From Clostridiales bacterium (GTDB lineage Bacteria; Bacillota; Clostridia; Lachnospirales; Lachnospiraceae): DNA of 64,000 nt. Of the stretch, positions 31,296 to 41,014 are shown one piece after another (position 1 is the stretch's first letter; every line of letters begins with the position of its first letter). The notes beneath the pieces are model-generated. The model was not told where the DNA came from. It worked only from the letters and a program-made list of their open reading frames with translations, and did not search any database. Both the position numbers and the translations under genes were made by a program. The stretch is taken from positions 1-64,000 of the forward strand of contig JAATFT010000033.1 of assembly GCA_015655075.1 (NCBI GenBank), written 5' to 3'.

Positions 31296-32375
31296 TTGAT
31301 AGAAGTTAATAATTTAGTCAAAAGGTTTGGGGATCATTTGGCGGTGGATAATCTAAGCTTTACGGTTGAAAAAGGTCAGATACTTGGCTTTTTGGGACCA
31401 AACGGAGCAGGGAAATCCACTACTATGAATATTGTCACAGGTTATATATCGGCAACGGAAGGTTCCGTGATAATCAATGGCCATGATATTTTTGACGAGC
31501 CGGAGGAAGCGAAAAAATGTATTGGATATTTACCTGAATTACCGCCTCTATATCAGGATATGACCGTAAAGGAATACCTTAATTTTGTAGCAGATCTTAA
31601 AATGGTAAAGAAATCAGAAAAAAATAAGATGATTGCAAAGATTATAGGTATGACGAAAATTGCAGACGTATCAGAGCGTCTGATTAAGCAGTTATCCAAG
31701 GGATTTAAACAGAGAGTAGGGTTGGCACAGGCTATGATGGGGTTTCCGGATGTATTGATTTTAGACGAGCCTACAGTGGGTTTAGATCCCATGCAAATTA
31801 TTGAAATCAGGGATTTGATAAAGAGATTGAGTAAAGATCATACCATTATCTTAAGCTCTCACATATTATCGGAGGTCAGCGCAGTTTGTGATACGGTTAT
31901 GATCATTAACAAAGGAAAACTAATTGTCAGCGACACACCGGATAACTTATCCAAACACATTGGCGGTTCCAACGGATTACATTTACAGATTAAGGGCGAT
32001 AAAGAAAAAATTAACGCAGCATTATCTGATATTGAAGAGATAACTAAAATTGATTATGAATCCGGAGCAAAAGACGGCATAATTACATTAACTGCTTATT
32101 GCAGTGAAGACAACGATATCCGTGAAGCAGTCTTTTATGCTTTAAGCGACGCCAGATGTCCTATTTTGAATATGCAATCCTCCAATATGTCTCTGGAAGA
32201 TATCTTTTTAGAGGTGACACAGTCAAAAGGCAGGAATAAACATGGACAGGGATTAGGAAGAAGGAAAAACGGTCCGGTTAAATCCAATGAGGCCCCGTCC
32301 CAAGCGGCTACCGACCAGGTTGCAGCTTTGCAAAAGGAGCAGAATCAAGAAACTGAAAGTGAGGAGGAAAATTAA
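31296..32375 (+). CDS. ABC transporter ATP-binding protein (GldA-like)
   Basis: A 359-residue ATPase starting at TTG 31296, 9 bases after AGGAGG; the ORF-track start lies in the leader hairpin. Walker A GPNGAGKST, signature LSKGFKQRVGLAQA, Walker B VLILDEPTVGLDP and H-loop LSSHIL are intact. A C-terminal extension of about 50 residues is Gln/Glu-rich. It pairs with the GldF-like permease and the GldG-like and DUF4340 proteins encoded downstream. In Bacteroidetes GldA/F/G support gliding; in Firmicutes the exporter's role is unknown. Confidence 0.92.
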   Translation: MIEVNNLVKRFGDHLAVDNLSFTVEKGQILGFLGPNGAGKSTTMNIVTGYISATEGSVIINGHDIFDEPEEAKKCIGYLPELPPLYQDMTVKEYLNFVADLKMVKKSEKNKMIAKIIGMTKIADVSERLIKQLSKGFKQRVGLAQAMMGFPDVLILDEPTVGLDPMQIIEIRDLIKRLSKDHTIILSSHILSEVSAVCDTVMIINKGKLIVSDTPDNLSKHIGGSNGLHLQIKGDKEKINAALSDIEEITKIDYESGAKDGIITLTAYCSEDNDIREAVFYALSDARCPILNMQSSNMSLEDIFLEVTQSKGRNKHGQGLGRRKNGPVKSNEAPSQAATDQVAALQKEQNQETESEEEN

Positions 32376-32377
32376 AG

Positions 32378-33241
32378 ATGCTGGCGATTTATAAGAAAGA
32401 ATTAAAGTCTTATTTTACATCCATGACCGGATATGTGTTTATTGCATTCTTTTTAGTAATCATCGGTATATATTATGTGATTTACAACATGATCCAGTTA
32501 TATGCCAATTTTGAATATGTATTATCCAGTGTTTCCTTTATATTTATTTTATTAGTACCTATATTGACAATGCGCCTCATGGCGGAAGAGAATAAGCAAA
32601 AGACGGATCAGTTGCTGTTTACTTCCCCTTTGCCGGTGGGTAAAATCATTGCCGGTAAATATTTTGCCGTACTTACCGTGTTTTTAACTGTAATGGGAAT
32701 CATAAGCTTATATCCATTAATCCTGATGCAATTCGGAACTTTATCCTTAAAGGTTGCCTATGGCTCCATCCTGGGATTTTTCTTATTGGGTGCGGCTTAT
32801 ATAGCAATCGGTTTGTTTATCTCTGCATTAACCGAAAGCCAGGTAGTTGCCGCGGTGGTTTCCTTTGTGGTAATATTGATTACGGCATTGATGGATGGCA
32901 TTGTCAATCTGCTGCCTAAGGATAAAAAGTCAGCCTGGATTATTTTATCAATTATTATAATAGTACTCTGCTGGCTTGCCTATCTTATGATGAACAATCT
33001 GACAATATCCCTCTCTGCCGGAATTATTGCGGAAGTTGTACTTACGGTATTTTATTTAATCAAACCCACCGTATTTGACGGACTGGTGTCAAGAGTATTT
33101 AATTGGTTTTCTGTAATTGCAAGATTTGATAATTATACACAAGGAGTACTGGATTTATCCTCCGCGGTTTATTTTATCAGTATTGTATTTCTGTTCCAGT
33201 TCTTAACGGTTCAGGCAATTAAGAAACGCAGATGGAGCTAA
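32378..33241 (+). CDS. ABC-2 permease (GldF-like)
   Basis: A 287-residue permease with six to seven membrane helices. MLAIYKKELKSYFTSMTGYVFIA is the standard N-terminus of GldF-type permeases, and TMRLMAEENKQKTDQLLFTSPL the first loop. It starts 2 bases after the ATPase stop (GGAGG inside the end of the ATPase gene), and the GldG-like gene follows 9 bases on, so all are coupled. It forms the channel of the GldA-like exporter. Confidence 0.92.
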   Translation: MLAIYKKELKSYFTSMTGYVFIAFFLVIIGIYYVIYNMIQLYANFEYVLSSVSFIFILLVPILTMRLMAEENKQKTDQLLFTSPLPVGKIIAGKYFAVLTVFLTVMGIISLYPLILMQFGTLSLKVAYGSILGFFLLGAAYIAIGLFISALTESQVVAAVVSFVVILITALMDGIVNLLPKDKKSAWIILSIIIIVLCWLAYLMMNNLTISLSAGIIAEVVLTVFYLIKPTVFDGLVSRVFNWFSVIARFDNYTQGVLDLSSAVYFISIVFLFQFLTVQAIKKRRWS

Positions 33242-33250
33242 GGAAGGGGG

Positions 33251-35005
33251 ATGAAAAAGATGAAAGATAGGAACAACGAAAATCAGGATAATTTAAATCA
33301 GGATAATCAAATCCAGGATGAATTAAATGAGACGAAGGCAAATCAGGCCGATTTAGATAAGACGGAAGAAAATCAGGATGAATTAAATCGGGAGGAGGCA
33401 AATCAGGCCGAATTAAATGAGACGAAAACAAACCAGGCCGAATTAAATCAGGCGGAAATAGATCAGGCAGGATTGAATCAGGAGGAAATAAGTCAGGACG
33501 AATTATATCAAAACGAGACAGAGCAGGATGAATTGGATCAGGAGGAGGCAGATGGAAAAAATATTGAAAAAATAAGCGCTTTATCTAAATTTAAGGCCTC
33601 CTTTACATCAAAAAAATTCAGGGGCGGCGCCTATGCAACCGTAATATCGGTAATTGTCATTATTATGGTATTGCTGGTTAATCTATTTGTCACCCAGTTA
33701 AATATTAAAATAGACATAAGCAAGGAAGGCATGTATACCTTAACCGATACCACTAAGGATTATGTTAAAGGCTTAAAGGATGATATTACCATTTATTATA
33801 TGGTTCAGACTGGTAATGAAGATGAGACCTTAACCGAAATCGTAGATAAATATGAAGACCTTTCCGATAAGATTAAAGTGGAATATAAGGATCCCGTATT
33901 ATATCCCAATTTTGCATCCGGCTATACGGATGACGAGGTTACCAACAACAGTTTGATAGTAGTCAATAATGCCAATAAGAGAGCCAAATATATAGACGTC
34001 AGCGATATGTATCAGACTCAGATTGATTACAGTACGTACCAGAGTCAGACAACCGGTATTGACGCGGAAGGTCAGGTGACTTCAGCACTGCAATATGTTA
34101 CCACAGAGGATCTTCCGGTTATGTATATGGTAGAGGGACACGGAGAAACAGAAATCGGAGATACCCTGACTTCTTCTTTGGCTAAGGTAAATGTAACCAC
34201 CAAAACACTATCCACCTTAACCGTTGAAAATATACCGGACGACTGCTCCATCCTTTTTATAAACGGGCCTCAGCAGGACTATACGGAGGATGAAATTGCC
34301 ATGGTAAAGGATTACCTGGCAGAAGGCGGAGACGCTATTATTTTAGTGGATTATGCCGCTGAAGGCTTGGATAATTTTGACGGCTTAATGAATTATTATG
34401 GAATCAATTTTGTTAACGGTATCGTATTGGAAGAAGAACAGGGCTACTACATGGGCCAATATGTCAATAACCTGGTGCCCAATGTTAACAGCCATGATAT
34501 AACCTCCTCCATAATATCCGAAAATACCTCCGTGGTTGCTCCTACCGCAGTCGGTATACAGACATTGGATACAAAGAGAAGCACCACACAGATAGATCCG
34601 CTGCTTACAACGTCCGACAGCGCTTACTCAAAAGTTGACGTAAATTCCAGTACAGTGGAAAAGCAGGAGGAAGATATTGACGGACCGTTTGATCTTGGAG
34701 TGGCAATAACAGAGGATTATAACGATATTGAATCCAAATTAGTAGTGCTCGGTTCTTCTTTACTGATTGATGAGAGCATGATGTCCTATCCGTCCATCGG
34801 CAACCTGGATTTAATATTAAATTCCGTTAATTTTGTTTCCGATAAGGAAAGCAATCTTGCCATACGTACCAGAAGCCTTGTACCGGAGTATTTAACTATG
34901 AACGCGGCGCAGGTTAATTTCTGGGCTATTGTAGTTGTTGTGGTAATACCGGTATTTATCTTGGCGTTCGGCGGATTTATCTGCGTCAGAAGGAGGAAGA
35001 AATAA
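33251..35005 (+). CDS. GldG-family ABC transporter auxiliary protein with N-terminal decapeptide repeats
   Basis: A 584-residue protein. Residues 1-22 are Asn/Gln-rich; residues 23-102 are eight decapeptide repeats of the type DELNETKANQ; a basic stretch and a transmembrane helix (about 124-146, ATVISVIVIIMVLLVNLFVT) follow; then the GldG/ABC_transp_aux extracellular domain (about 150-550) with VMYMVEGHGE; and a C-terminal helix (FWAIVVVVVIPVFILAFGGF) before RRRKK. The repeat region is cytoplasmic and very acidic, and is not part of the family norm. AAGGA precedes the ATG by 6 bases. The partner permease and DUF4340 genes flank it. Confidence 0.9.
   Translation: MKKMKDRNNENQDNLNQDNQIQDELNETKANQADLDKTEENQDELNREEANQAELNETKTNQAELNQAEIDQAGLNQEEISQDELYQNETEQDELDQEEADGKNIEKISALSKFKASFTSKKFRGGAYATVISVIVIIMVLLVNLFVTQLNIKIDISKEGMYTLTDTTKDYVKGLKDDITIYYMVQTGNEDETLTEIVDKYEDLSDKIKVEYKDPVLYPNFASGYTDDEVTNNSLIVVNNANKRAKYIDVSDMYQTQIDYSTYQSQTTGIDAEGQVTSALQYVTTEDLPVMYMVEGHGETEIGDTLTSSLAKVNVTTKTLSTLTVENIPDDCSILFINGPQQDYTEDEIAMVKDYLAEGGDAIILVDYAAEGLDNFDGLMNYYGINFVNGIVLEEEQGYYMGQYVNNLVPNVNSHDITSSIISENTSVVAPTAVGIQTLDTKRSTTQIDPLLTTSDSAYSKVDVNSSTVEKQEEDIDGPFDLGVAITEDYNDIESKLVVLGSSLLIDESMMSYPSIGNLDLILNSVNFVSDKESNLAIRTRSLVPEYLTMNAAQVNFWAIVVVVVIPVFILAFGGFICVRRRKK
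33317..33556 (+). repeat. 30-bp x 8 in-frame tandem repeat
   Basis: Eight units of 30 bp encode DELNETKANQ, ADLDKTEENQ, DELNREEANQ, AELNETKTNQ, AELNQAEIDQ, AGLNQEEISQ, DELYQNETEQ and DELDQEEADG. Units keep the period exactly, with point changes, so copy number could vary without loss of frame. Confidence 0.9.
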
Positions 35006-36546
35006 TGGCAGGCAGTAAGAAAAAGAAAAGTTTCACGCTTGTTGTATTGCTGATTGCTATGTTTGTTATGATTGGAGCCTGCTTTTGGCTGATAAGATAT
35101 AACGATAAGAAGGCCGCAAAGGAAAGTGAAGAATCCACCGAGGAGACAGAAACCATAGCCAATGTTGATGTCGACTCCATTCAGACCGTCTATTTTAAGA
35201 ATGAGAGCAATGAGATGACTCTTGTAAAGGCAGATGACGGAACCTGGAAAAATTCAGAAGATGAACTGTTCCCGGTTAACCAGACCTATGCCCAAAATAT
35301 GGTGAACGCTTTTACGGATTTAACCTCTACGAGAACAATAACGGAAGGCGTGGATGATTTATCAAACTTTGGTTTGGATCAACCCGCAATTTCAGTTACC
35401 GTAACGGATAAAGACGGGAAAAAAACCAGCATCGCACTGGGCGGTGAAGCTCCGGTTGTCGGCGGCTATTATGCGGCTTTAAACGAAGAAAATACGGTCT
35501 ACGTTGTTTCAGACTCTTTTTATAACAATTTTATATATAGTTTAACGGAAATGGTCGCAGTGGAAACCATTCCCTCCATTACGGCGGCCAATATTACCCA
35601 TCTGACAGTTGAAAATGAGGACAAAACGGGATTCGAGATTCTCTATGATGAAAATGAGACGTATGATTTTACCGGAACGTCACATTGGTCCATGTTACAG
35701 CCATATAAAACGCCGGTTGCCGCCGACACAGATGCTGTCAGTACCTTATTGGAGAATTATTCAAACATATCTTTTAGTACCTGTGTTGACTATAATGCCA
35801 AGGATCTTAGCAAATACGGCTTAGAGGAGCCGGCTGCTTTGGTTTCCCTGGAATATTTTGAAGAATATACCAAGGATTCCGATACGACGGATAGCGGTAA
35901 TACCGGTGAAACGACGGACGGCAATACGGAGGATGAGAAAGACGAAAAAAAGAAGCTGTATTACAATTTGGACCTGCTGATCGGATCTAAAGATTCGGAC
36001 GGTAATTATTATGCCAAAACCAAGGATTCCAACGCAGTTCATACCATGAGTGCGGATACGGTTGAAAAGTTAATTAATATTGATGCTTATAGCAACGTGG
36101 ACCATTATGTTAACCTGGTCAGCCTGGATTCCATAAATGAGCTTGATATCAGCTTCGGCGGAGAAACCTATACCCTGACCACGGAAAAAGTGGAAGCAAC
36201 CGCTGATGATACGCAGTCAGGTGATGATAGCGATAAAGAAGTGACAAATTATTATTTTAACGGTACAAAAGTAGAGGAAGATAAATTTAAAGAATTATAT
36301 CAGTTAATTATTTCTCCCACTACGGAACGTGAAATACCGGACGAATATTTTGAAAGCAGTACAGAGCAGACTCCGTATATGACTTTAACCTATCATCTCA
36401 CTGCCGGGGACACCATAAGCATATCCTATAAACCTTATGATGACAGTTACTATGTGGTGAATACCAATGGGGTGGAATATTTCTTAACCGACTTGAGAAA
36501 AGTAAACGATATAGCGGATGGCGTTGCGGATTTTCTGGAAAAATAA
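35005..36546 (+). CDS. DUF4340 domain-containing protein
   Basis: A 513-residue membrane-anchored protein: N-terminal helix FTLVVLLIAMFVMIGACFWL (about 9-28), then a repeated beta-rich DUF4340 domain with the LSNFGLDQPAISVTV and LSKYGLEEPAALVSL motifs typical of this family. An acidic linker (TDSGNTGETTDGNTEDEKDE) lies near 300. DUF4340 genes usually follow GldG-type genes. Its start overlaps the GldG stop by one base. Function unknown; it most likely works outside the membrane with the exporter. Confidence 0.88.
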   Translation: MAGSKKKKSFTLVVLLIAMFVMIGACFWLIRYNDKKAAKESEESTEETETIANVDVDSIQTVYFKNESNEMTLVKADDGTWKNSEDELFPVNQTYAQNMVNAFTDLTSTRTITEGVDDLSNFGLDQPAISVTVTDKDGKKTSIALGGEAPVVGGYYAALNEENTVYVVSDSFYNNFIYSLTEMVAVETIPSITAANITHLTVENEDKTGFEILYDENETYDFTGTSHWSMLQPYKTPVAADTDAVSTLLENYSNISFSTCVDYNAKDLSKYGLEEPAALVSLEYFEEYTKDSDTTDSGNTGETTDGNTEDEKDEKKKLYYNLDLLIGSKDSDGNYYAKTKDSNAVHTMSADTVEKLINIDAYSNVDHYVNLVSLDSINELDISFGGETYTLTTEKVEATADDTQSGDDSDKEVTNYYFNGTKVEEDKFKELYQLIISPTTEREIPDEYFESSTEQTPYMTLTYHLTAGDTISISYKPYDDSYYVVNTNGVEYFLTDLRKVNDIADGVADFLEK

Positions 36547-36592
36547 GTTATATATCTTCAGTTTGTTTGATTTATAGGCCTGTTTTCTTTCT

Positions 36593-36641
36593 AAGCCTGC
36601 TTAAACTTTTAGTCCTGTACTTAAGTTTAAACAGGCTTTTT
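36593..36641 (+). terminator. Terminator of the gld-like operon
   Basis: AAGCCTGcTTAAAC pairs with GTTTAAaCAGGCTT, followed by TTTTT, 46 bp after the DUF4340 stop. Confidence 0.8.
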
Positions 36642-36695
36642 GGCCTTTTGCAACCGGAATGCGGTAAAAGACGAACATTAACAATGGGAATTTTA

Positions 36696-36726
36696 TTGAC
36701 ATATTCTTAAATATCTCGTATATAAT
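36696..36726 (+). promoter_or_regulatory. Promoter of the SpoIID-domain gene
   Basis: TTGACA (36696-36701) with TATATA at 17 bp or TATAAT at 19 bp, about 50 bp before the start codon. Confidence 0.65.
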
Positions 36727-36774
36727 TGTAATACAAGCAGTAAGAAATAAAAGTATAGCGCCACGGGAGCTAAT

Positions 36775-39294
36775 ATGAAAAAAAGATTATGGTTGATGGG
36801 TATCTGCATCTGCGTACTTATTATTATATTTGCCGGAAATATATATAGACAGCTGAATCAGGACAGGGAATCGGGGACGGGAAGACAGGAAAAAGTATTA
36901 AATGACGGGGGCAGAATGACGGTAAAAGAAGCCATACGGTTACTTGGTTTTCTTGGAATCAGCGGGGATGAGCTTAAGGAAGCCGTGGGATTAAAAGAGG
37001 AAACAAAGCTGTCTGAAGGGGATGAGGCGTACTTTAAGTTCAGCGAGTGTATGGCTGTACTTGAAATCATATGCAAGGAGCTCAATATTGATAAAGGGAA
37101 AATATTGGATAAGCTTTCCTTTCAATTACAGGCAGGGGAAGGTAACCGGATTATGCAGTCCGAAGAATTTTTAAACTTTTATGAGAGCGTCCTGTCAGTT
37201 CTGCCGAAGGAAAATGTGCCTGTAACACAAAAGACGTTGTTTGTATTGGGCAAATCCGCCGGTGCGGAAGCCGGTTCAGAGGACACCGTGGTCACGGATC
37301 AAGGTAATTTTACATACAAGGATACGACAAGCTATGTAAATTTATATACCGACGGAGTCCTGAACCTGGGGATTAAAAATAACAGTTCCACAAAAGGAGA
37401 AGTAGATGAGAAAGAGGTATCTAAAGAGACATCTTATGAAGAATCTTTGGAGGGACAGCCTCTTACCACAGGCGGCTGGTTTCAGCCGGAGGATTATGCC
37501 GACTGCAAAATAGTTGCCATGGTAAGCGGCTCTGTGCTGGTGTATGTAAAGGATATTTTAAATGAGGAAACCGTTCTTCACAATGTCTTTATTACCTCCG
37601 GAAAAAATACTGCCGTATCCGCTTTTTTAAACAATATATCCAGAAATTTTAATACCAGATATAAATTATCCAAGGACATTGAGGAACAAATCGGCGACCT
37701 TGTAATTCAGGATAAAAAAATTGTTAAAATAAGCATTAAACCGGATAAAATCAGCGGGAAAGTGTTGGTTGCGAACCAGGATTATATTGAAATAGAGGGT
37801 TATGGTAAGATCGATTTAGATGAATATTATAAAATCTATAAAATATACGGTGAGCCGTCCATGGAGGTAACCAATAGTATCCTGGTAGGTTATGAAGCTA
37901 CGGATTTCGTGGTGGCGGACGGAAAAATCGCAGCGGCCCTGATAAAGGAGACCATTAAGGCAAAAGACATCCGGGTTTTAATAAAGACAAATGATTTTAA
38001 AGATATTTATCATAACAAGGTACAATTAACGGCGGACAAAGATTTTACCATTACGGCGGGGGATGTGGTAAAAAACTATAAGGCGGGTAAAAAAATAACA
38101 ATTAATCCGAATAATACGTTATTGAAAAAAGGAAGAATCCGGGTCGAATCGAAATCGGAAAACGGTAAAATCACGTTGCTATCCATAAAACGTTCCGGTA
38201 AAACCCCCGCCTATCGCGGGGCCATGGAAATAGAATCCGGGTCGGACGGATTGATTATTATCAACGAGCTCTCCATAGAAGAATATCTGTATGGGGTAAT
38301 CCCTAGTGAAATGCCGTCGGCATATGGACTTGAAGCCTTAAAAGTTCAGGCCATATGTGCCAGAAGTTATGCATATAATCAAATATTTGCCAACGGCTAC
38401 AGCGAATTCGGTGCCCATGTGGATGACAGCGTAGATTACCAGGTTTATAACAATATTGCGGAAAATGAAGATACCATCCTGGCGGTAAAGGATACCTACG
38501 GCAAGGTGATCCAGTATAAGGATGCTGTGATCACGGCGTATTATTTTTCCACATCCTGCGGATATACCGCTTCTCTAAGTGAGGTGTGGGGAAGCAAAAG
38601 TGTTGATTATCTTGTTGGAAGACTCCAGACCGTCTACAATGTGGTGGATGGAAAAGCAGTTTATACTACCACAGGTTCTGCAGGGGAAGTAAACTTTTCG
38701 TCGGAAGATGCATTCAGGGATTTTATACTGAAACCGCCCAAGGATACTTATGACAGTGAATTTGCCTGGTATCGCTGGGATGTTACTATTTCAAAAGACG
38801 ATTTAAAGAAATCCATAGATAAAAGTTTAGCAAGCCGGTACAATGCCAATCCGGATTTGATACAGACCCTGGTAGGGGGAAAGGTAAATGATAATCCTAA
38901 GTATGAAAGCAAGGCGGTAAGTACCATCGGAACGGTTAAGGATGTGCGGGTAAGTAAGCGGGAAAAAAGCGGAATTTTATCTGCCGTTATATTGGTAGGC
39001 TCCGAATGTACGGTTAAAGTACAGTCGGAATATAATATCAGAACCCTTCTTGCCCCCGGTCAGAATGAAGTAACCAGGCAGGATGACAGTACGGTTGCCG
39101 ATTTAAGTATGCTGCCCAGCGCATTTTTTATAATGGATAAATCGGAAAAGAATATCACCTTTCACGGCGGCGGATACGGCCACGGAGTGGGCATGAGCCA
39201 GAATGGGGTAAAAGCAATGGCCGATTCCGGCAAGGACTATGGGGAAATCATTAAACACTATTACAACGGGGTGGATATCGGATCTATTTATTAA
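36775..39294 (+). CDS. SpoIID/LytB-domain protein
   Basis: An 839-residue protein with an N-terminal membrane anchor (LMGICICVLIIIFAGNIY), a long non-catalytic region (about 30-480) and a C-terminal SpoIID domain: NELSIEEYLYGVIPSEMP, LKVQAICARSYAYNQI, the FSTSCGYTA loop, and GGGYGHGVGMSQNGVKAMA at the end. SpoIID domains are lytic transglycosylases acting on stripped peptidoglycan. At more than twice the length of SpoIID itself, this is probably a vegetative or envelope enzyme. A weak ribosome binding site (cacggga) lies before the ATG. Confidence 0.9.
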   Translation: MKKRLWLMGICICVLIIIFAGNIYRQLNQDRESGTGRQEKVLNDGGRMTVKEAIRLLGFLGISGDELKEAVGLKEETKLSEGDEAYFKFSECMAVLEIICKELNIDKGKILDKLSFQLQAGEGNRIMQSEEFLNFYESVLSVLPKENVPVTQKTLFVLGKSAGAEAGSEDTVVTDQGNFTYKDTTSYVNLYTDGVLNLGIKNNSSTKGEVDEKEVSKETSYEESLEGQPLTTGGWFQPEDYADCKIVAMVSGSVLVYVKDILNEETVLHNVFITSGKNTAVSAFLNNISRNFNTRYKLSKDIEEQIGDLVIQDKKIVKISIKPDKISGKVLVANQDYIEIEGYGKIDLDEYYKIYKIYGEPSMEVTNSILVGYEATDFVVADGKIAAALIKETIKAKDIRVLIKTNDFKDIYHNKVQLTADKDFTITAGDVVKNYKAGKKITINPNNTLLKKGRIRVESKSENGKITLLSIKRSGKTPAYRGAMEIESGSDGLIIINELSIEEYLYGVIPSEMPSAYGLEALKVQAICARSYAYNQIFANGYSEFGAHVDDSVDYQVYNNIAENEDTILAVKDTYGKVIQYKDAVITAYYFSTSCGYTASLSEVWGSKSVDYLVGRLQTVYNVVDGKAVYTTTGSAGEVNFSSEDAFRDFILKPPKDTYDSEFAWYRWDVTISKDDLKKSIDKSLASRYNANPDLIQTLVGGKVNDNPKYESKAVSTIGTVKDVRVSKREKSGILSAVILVGSECTVKVQSEYNIRTLLAPGQNEVTRQDDSTVADLSMLPSAFFIMDKSEKNITFHGGGYGHGVGMSQNGVKAMADSGKDYGEIIKHYYNGVDIGSIY

Positions 39295-39295
39295 A

Positions 39296-39336
39296 GCGCC
39301 CGTTTACTTGTGCTTGGGAGTACCCGGCGCGTTTTT
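39296..39336 (+). terminator. Terminator after the SpoIID-domain gene
   Basis: GCGCCcG and CGGCGC enclose a 22-base loop followed by GTTTTT; it overlaps the 3' end of the convergent yihY gene. Confidence 0.45.
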
Positions 39337-40245
39337 ATGGATATGGGTGTGGTCTGAAGAGGAAAATTTTCCGCTGTATTTAAGCGTTTTTCTGTGTTTA
39401 AAAATATATCCTAAATAGTAGATCAGATCTCCCGAGGAAAGTATAACATTTATTTCCCCCCCGATGAAAAGAATGTGCATGCAGAAGTAGAACCATAACA
39501 TAAAAAGCACAATGGCGGTAAGACTCCCGTACATTCTGGAGTAATTACTCATATTGTCGATATAAAAGGAATATAGATAGGAAAAACCCATCCATCCCGC
39601 GGCGGATACCACCGCGCCGGGAAGCTCTTTATATATCCGGGTGGAACGATTGGGGATGACAATATACATAAGCAAAAAGAAAAGTGTGAGTATAAATAAG
39701 CCGGCTATGGTCCGAATACTGATGATAATTAAAGCAAGATCCCTGAGTATGGGAATTTTGCTTTCAATCCAGACATATAACCGGTTTCCGAAAACTAATA
39801 TGGTTAAAGTTATAATCATCATGACGGCAAAAATAAAAGTATAGACGGAAGAGAGGAGCCGAAGTTTAAAGTAGCTTCTGGTTTCCTTTATACCGTAGAC
39901 GGAGTTTAAGCCTTTTACGATAGCCAGTATTCCCTGGGAAGCAGACCATAGTGTAGTAATGGCAGTAATCGAGATAATGGTACCGGAAGCGTTATCATGA
40001 ACCTCCGATATAATACTTATGATTAATGAAGTTATACTGCCTGGAAATATCTGAATTAAGGTGGACATCAGCACACTTTCCGTAATGGGCAGATACTGGA
40101 TCAGGGTTAATAACAGCATAATAAACGGAAAAAAAGATATCATCACAAAAAAAGCTGCCTGTGCGGAAAATGCCGAAACAAAATCATCCTTTACTTTTCT
40201 GTTAAATGCCCGAATAATTTTATAAATTGAAATTGCAATATTCAT
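39304..40245 (-). CDS. YihY/virulence factor BrkB-family membrane protein
   Basis: A 313-residue protein with six transmembrane helices. The conserved AFFVMISFFPFIMLLL near the N-terminus, GLNSVYGIKETRSYFKLRL, and GWMGFSYLYSFYIDNMSNYSRMYGSLTAIVLFMLWFY in two parts are BrkB family features. Formerly annotated as RNase BN; its role is not established. The ATG at 40245 follows GAGG by 6 bases; the ORF-track start 24 bases upstream lacks a site. Convergent with the SpoIID-domain gene. Confidence 0.9.
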   Translation of the reverse strand: MNIAISIYKIIRAFNRKVKDDFVSAFSAQAAFFVMISFFPFIMLLLTLIQYLPITESVLMSTLIQIFPGSITSLIISIISEVHDNASGTIISITAITTLWSASQGILAIVKGLNSVYGIKETRSYFKLRLLSSVYTFIFAVMMIITLTILVFGNRLYVWIESKIPILRDLALIIISIRTIAGLFILTLFFLLMYIVIPNRSTRIYKELPGAVVSAAGWMGFSYLYSFYIDNMSNYSRMYGSLTAIVLFMLWFYFCMHILFIGGEINVILSSGDLIYYLGYIFKHRKTLKYSGKFSSSDHTHIHKNAPGTPKHK

Positions 40246-40453
40246 AAGATACCTCGCCGGATATTCCACCTCAAAAGTGTAATATCGTGATTATATTTTA
40301 GTATATGTAATCGATTGGAACCTTAGTCTAAAGACAGGTTACTTTTATAAAATTATACCATTATTTAACATGAAAGTGTAAAAAATTTTACATTCCCTAA
40401 AATAAGAATTCACCGCACATGGGACTTTAGCCGGTTGTTTCTTGAGGGTATAC

Positions 40454-40480
40454 AAAAAGGAGAGGTAGCCCTCTCCTTTT
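40454..40480. terminator. Bidirectional terminator
   Basis: AAAAGGAGAGG and CCTCTCCTTTT form an 11-bp stem with loop TAGC; the A/T ends serve both strands. It lies 26 bp after the coiled-coil gene. Confidence 0.8.
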
Positions 40481-40505
40481 AATCTATGAGTACTCTCTAT
40501 TAGAA

Positions 40506-40874
40506 TTATGATATTTTCTGTAATATCGAACTATGTTCCGAAACTACTTTTTCCAAAAGTTCAATATCACTTTTCATAGTCTCATGTTCCAGGACTGCCT
40601 GTTCATAACGGATAGCTGATGGGAGATAATTTTCTGCCAATAGTTTCATACCTGGCCTGATTTCGTTCTCCAGAATGACGTTAATTTTAGAGAACCTTTC
40701 TTCCATTCTAATTTCTAAAGAATCAACCCGTTGGGTTATGTTAGTTTCTAAATTGGTCACGTTGCTCTCTAAATTAGTCATGTTGGTTTCTAATTTATTT
40801 AGCCGTTCGTCAATGGGTTGTAATTTCTTATCCATCATATCAGATATGGCTAACAATAATTCATTATCACTCAT
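40506..40874 (-). CDS. Coiled-coil hypothetical protein (122 aa)
   Basis: A 122-residue soluble protein. The central part (about 20-60) is a heptad-repeat coiled coil (LNKLETNMTNLESNVTNLET) with clear short internal repeats, followed by KINVILENEIRPGMKLLAEN, and a second helical part. AGGAGG lies before the ATG. Similar proteins are common singletons in Clostridia with no known function. It is encoded alone between a terminator and the divergent T-box promoter. Confidence 0.75.
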   Translation of the reverse strand: MSDNELLLAISDMMDKKLQPIDERLNKLETNMTNLESNVTNLETNITQRVDSLEIRMEERFSKINVILENEIRPGMKLLAENYLPSAIRYEQAVLEHETMKSDIELLEKVVSEHSSILQKIS

Positions 40875-40971
40875 CTTATCTATCCTCCTTTTCCATTAAT
40901 ATAATAATTATAACACAGCATAATAAAGAAGTCTAGTTTAACATGAGAAAATCTCATTATTAAATCCGCCC

Positions 40972-40999
40972 TTGACAACACAAAATATTATGCTAAAAT
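40972..40999 (+). promoter_or_regulatory. Promoter of the T-box-pheS-pheT operon
   Basis: TTGACA (40972-40977), 16-bp spacer, TAAAAT (40994-40999). Confidence 0.7.
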
Positions 41000-41014
41000 T
41001 AATTCATATATGTA

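Noticed and set aside
33317-33556. Regular 30-bp repeats as a possible CRISPR array
   Set aside because: The units are contiguous, in frame and without spacers, and encode decapeptides.
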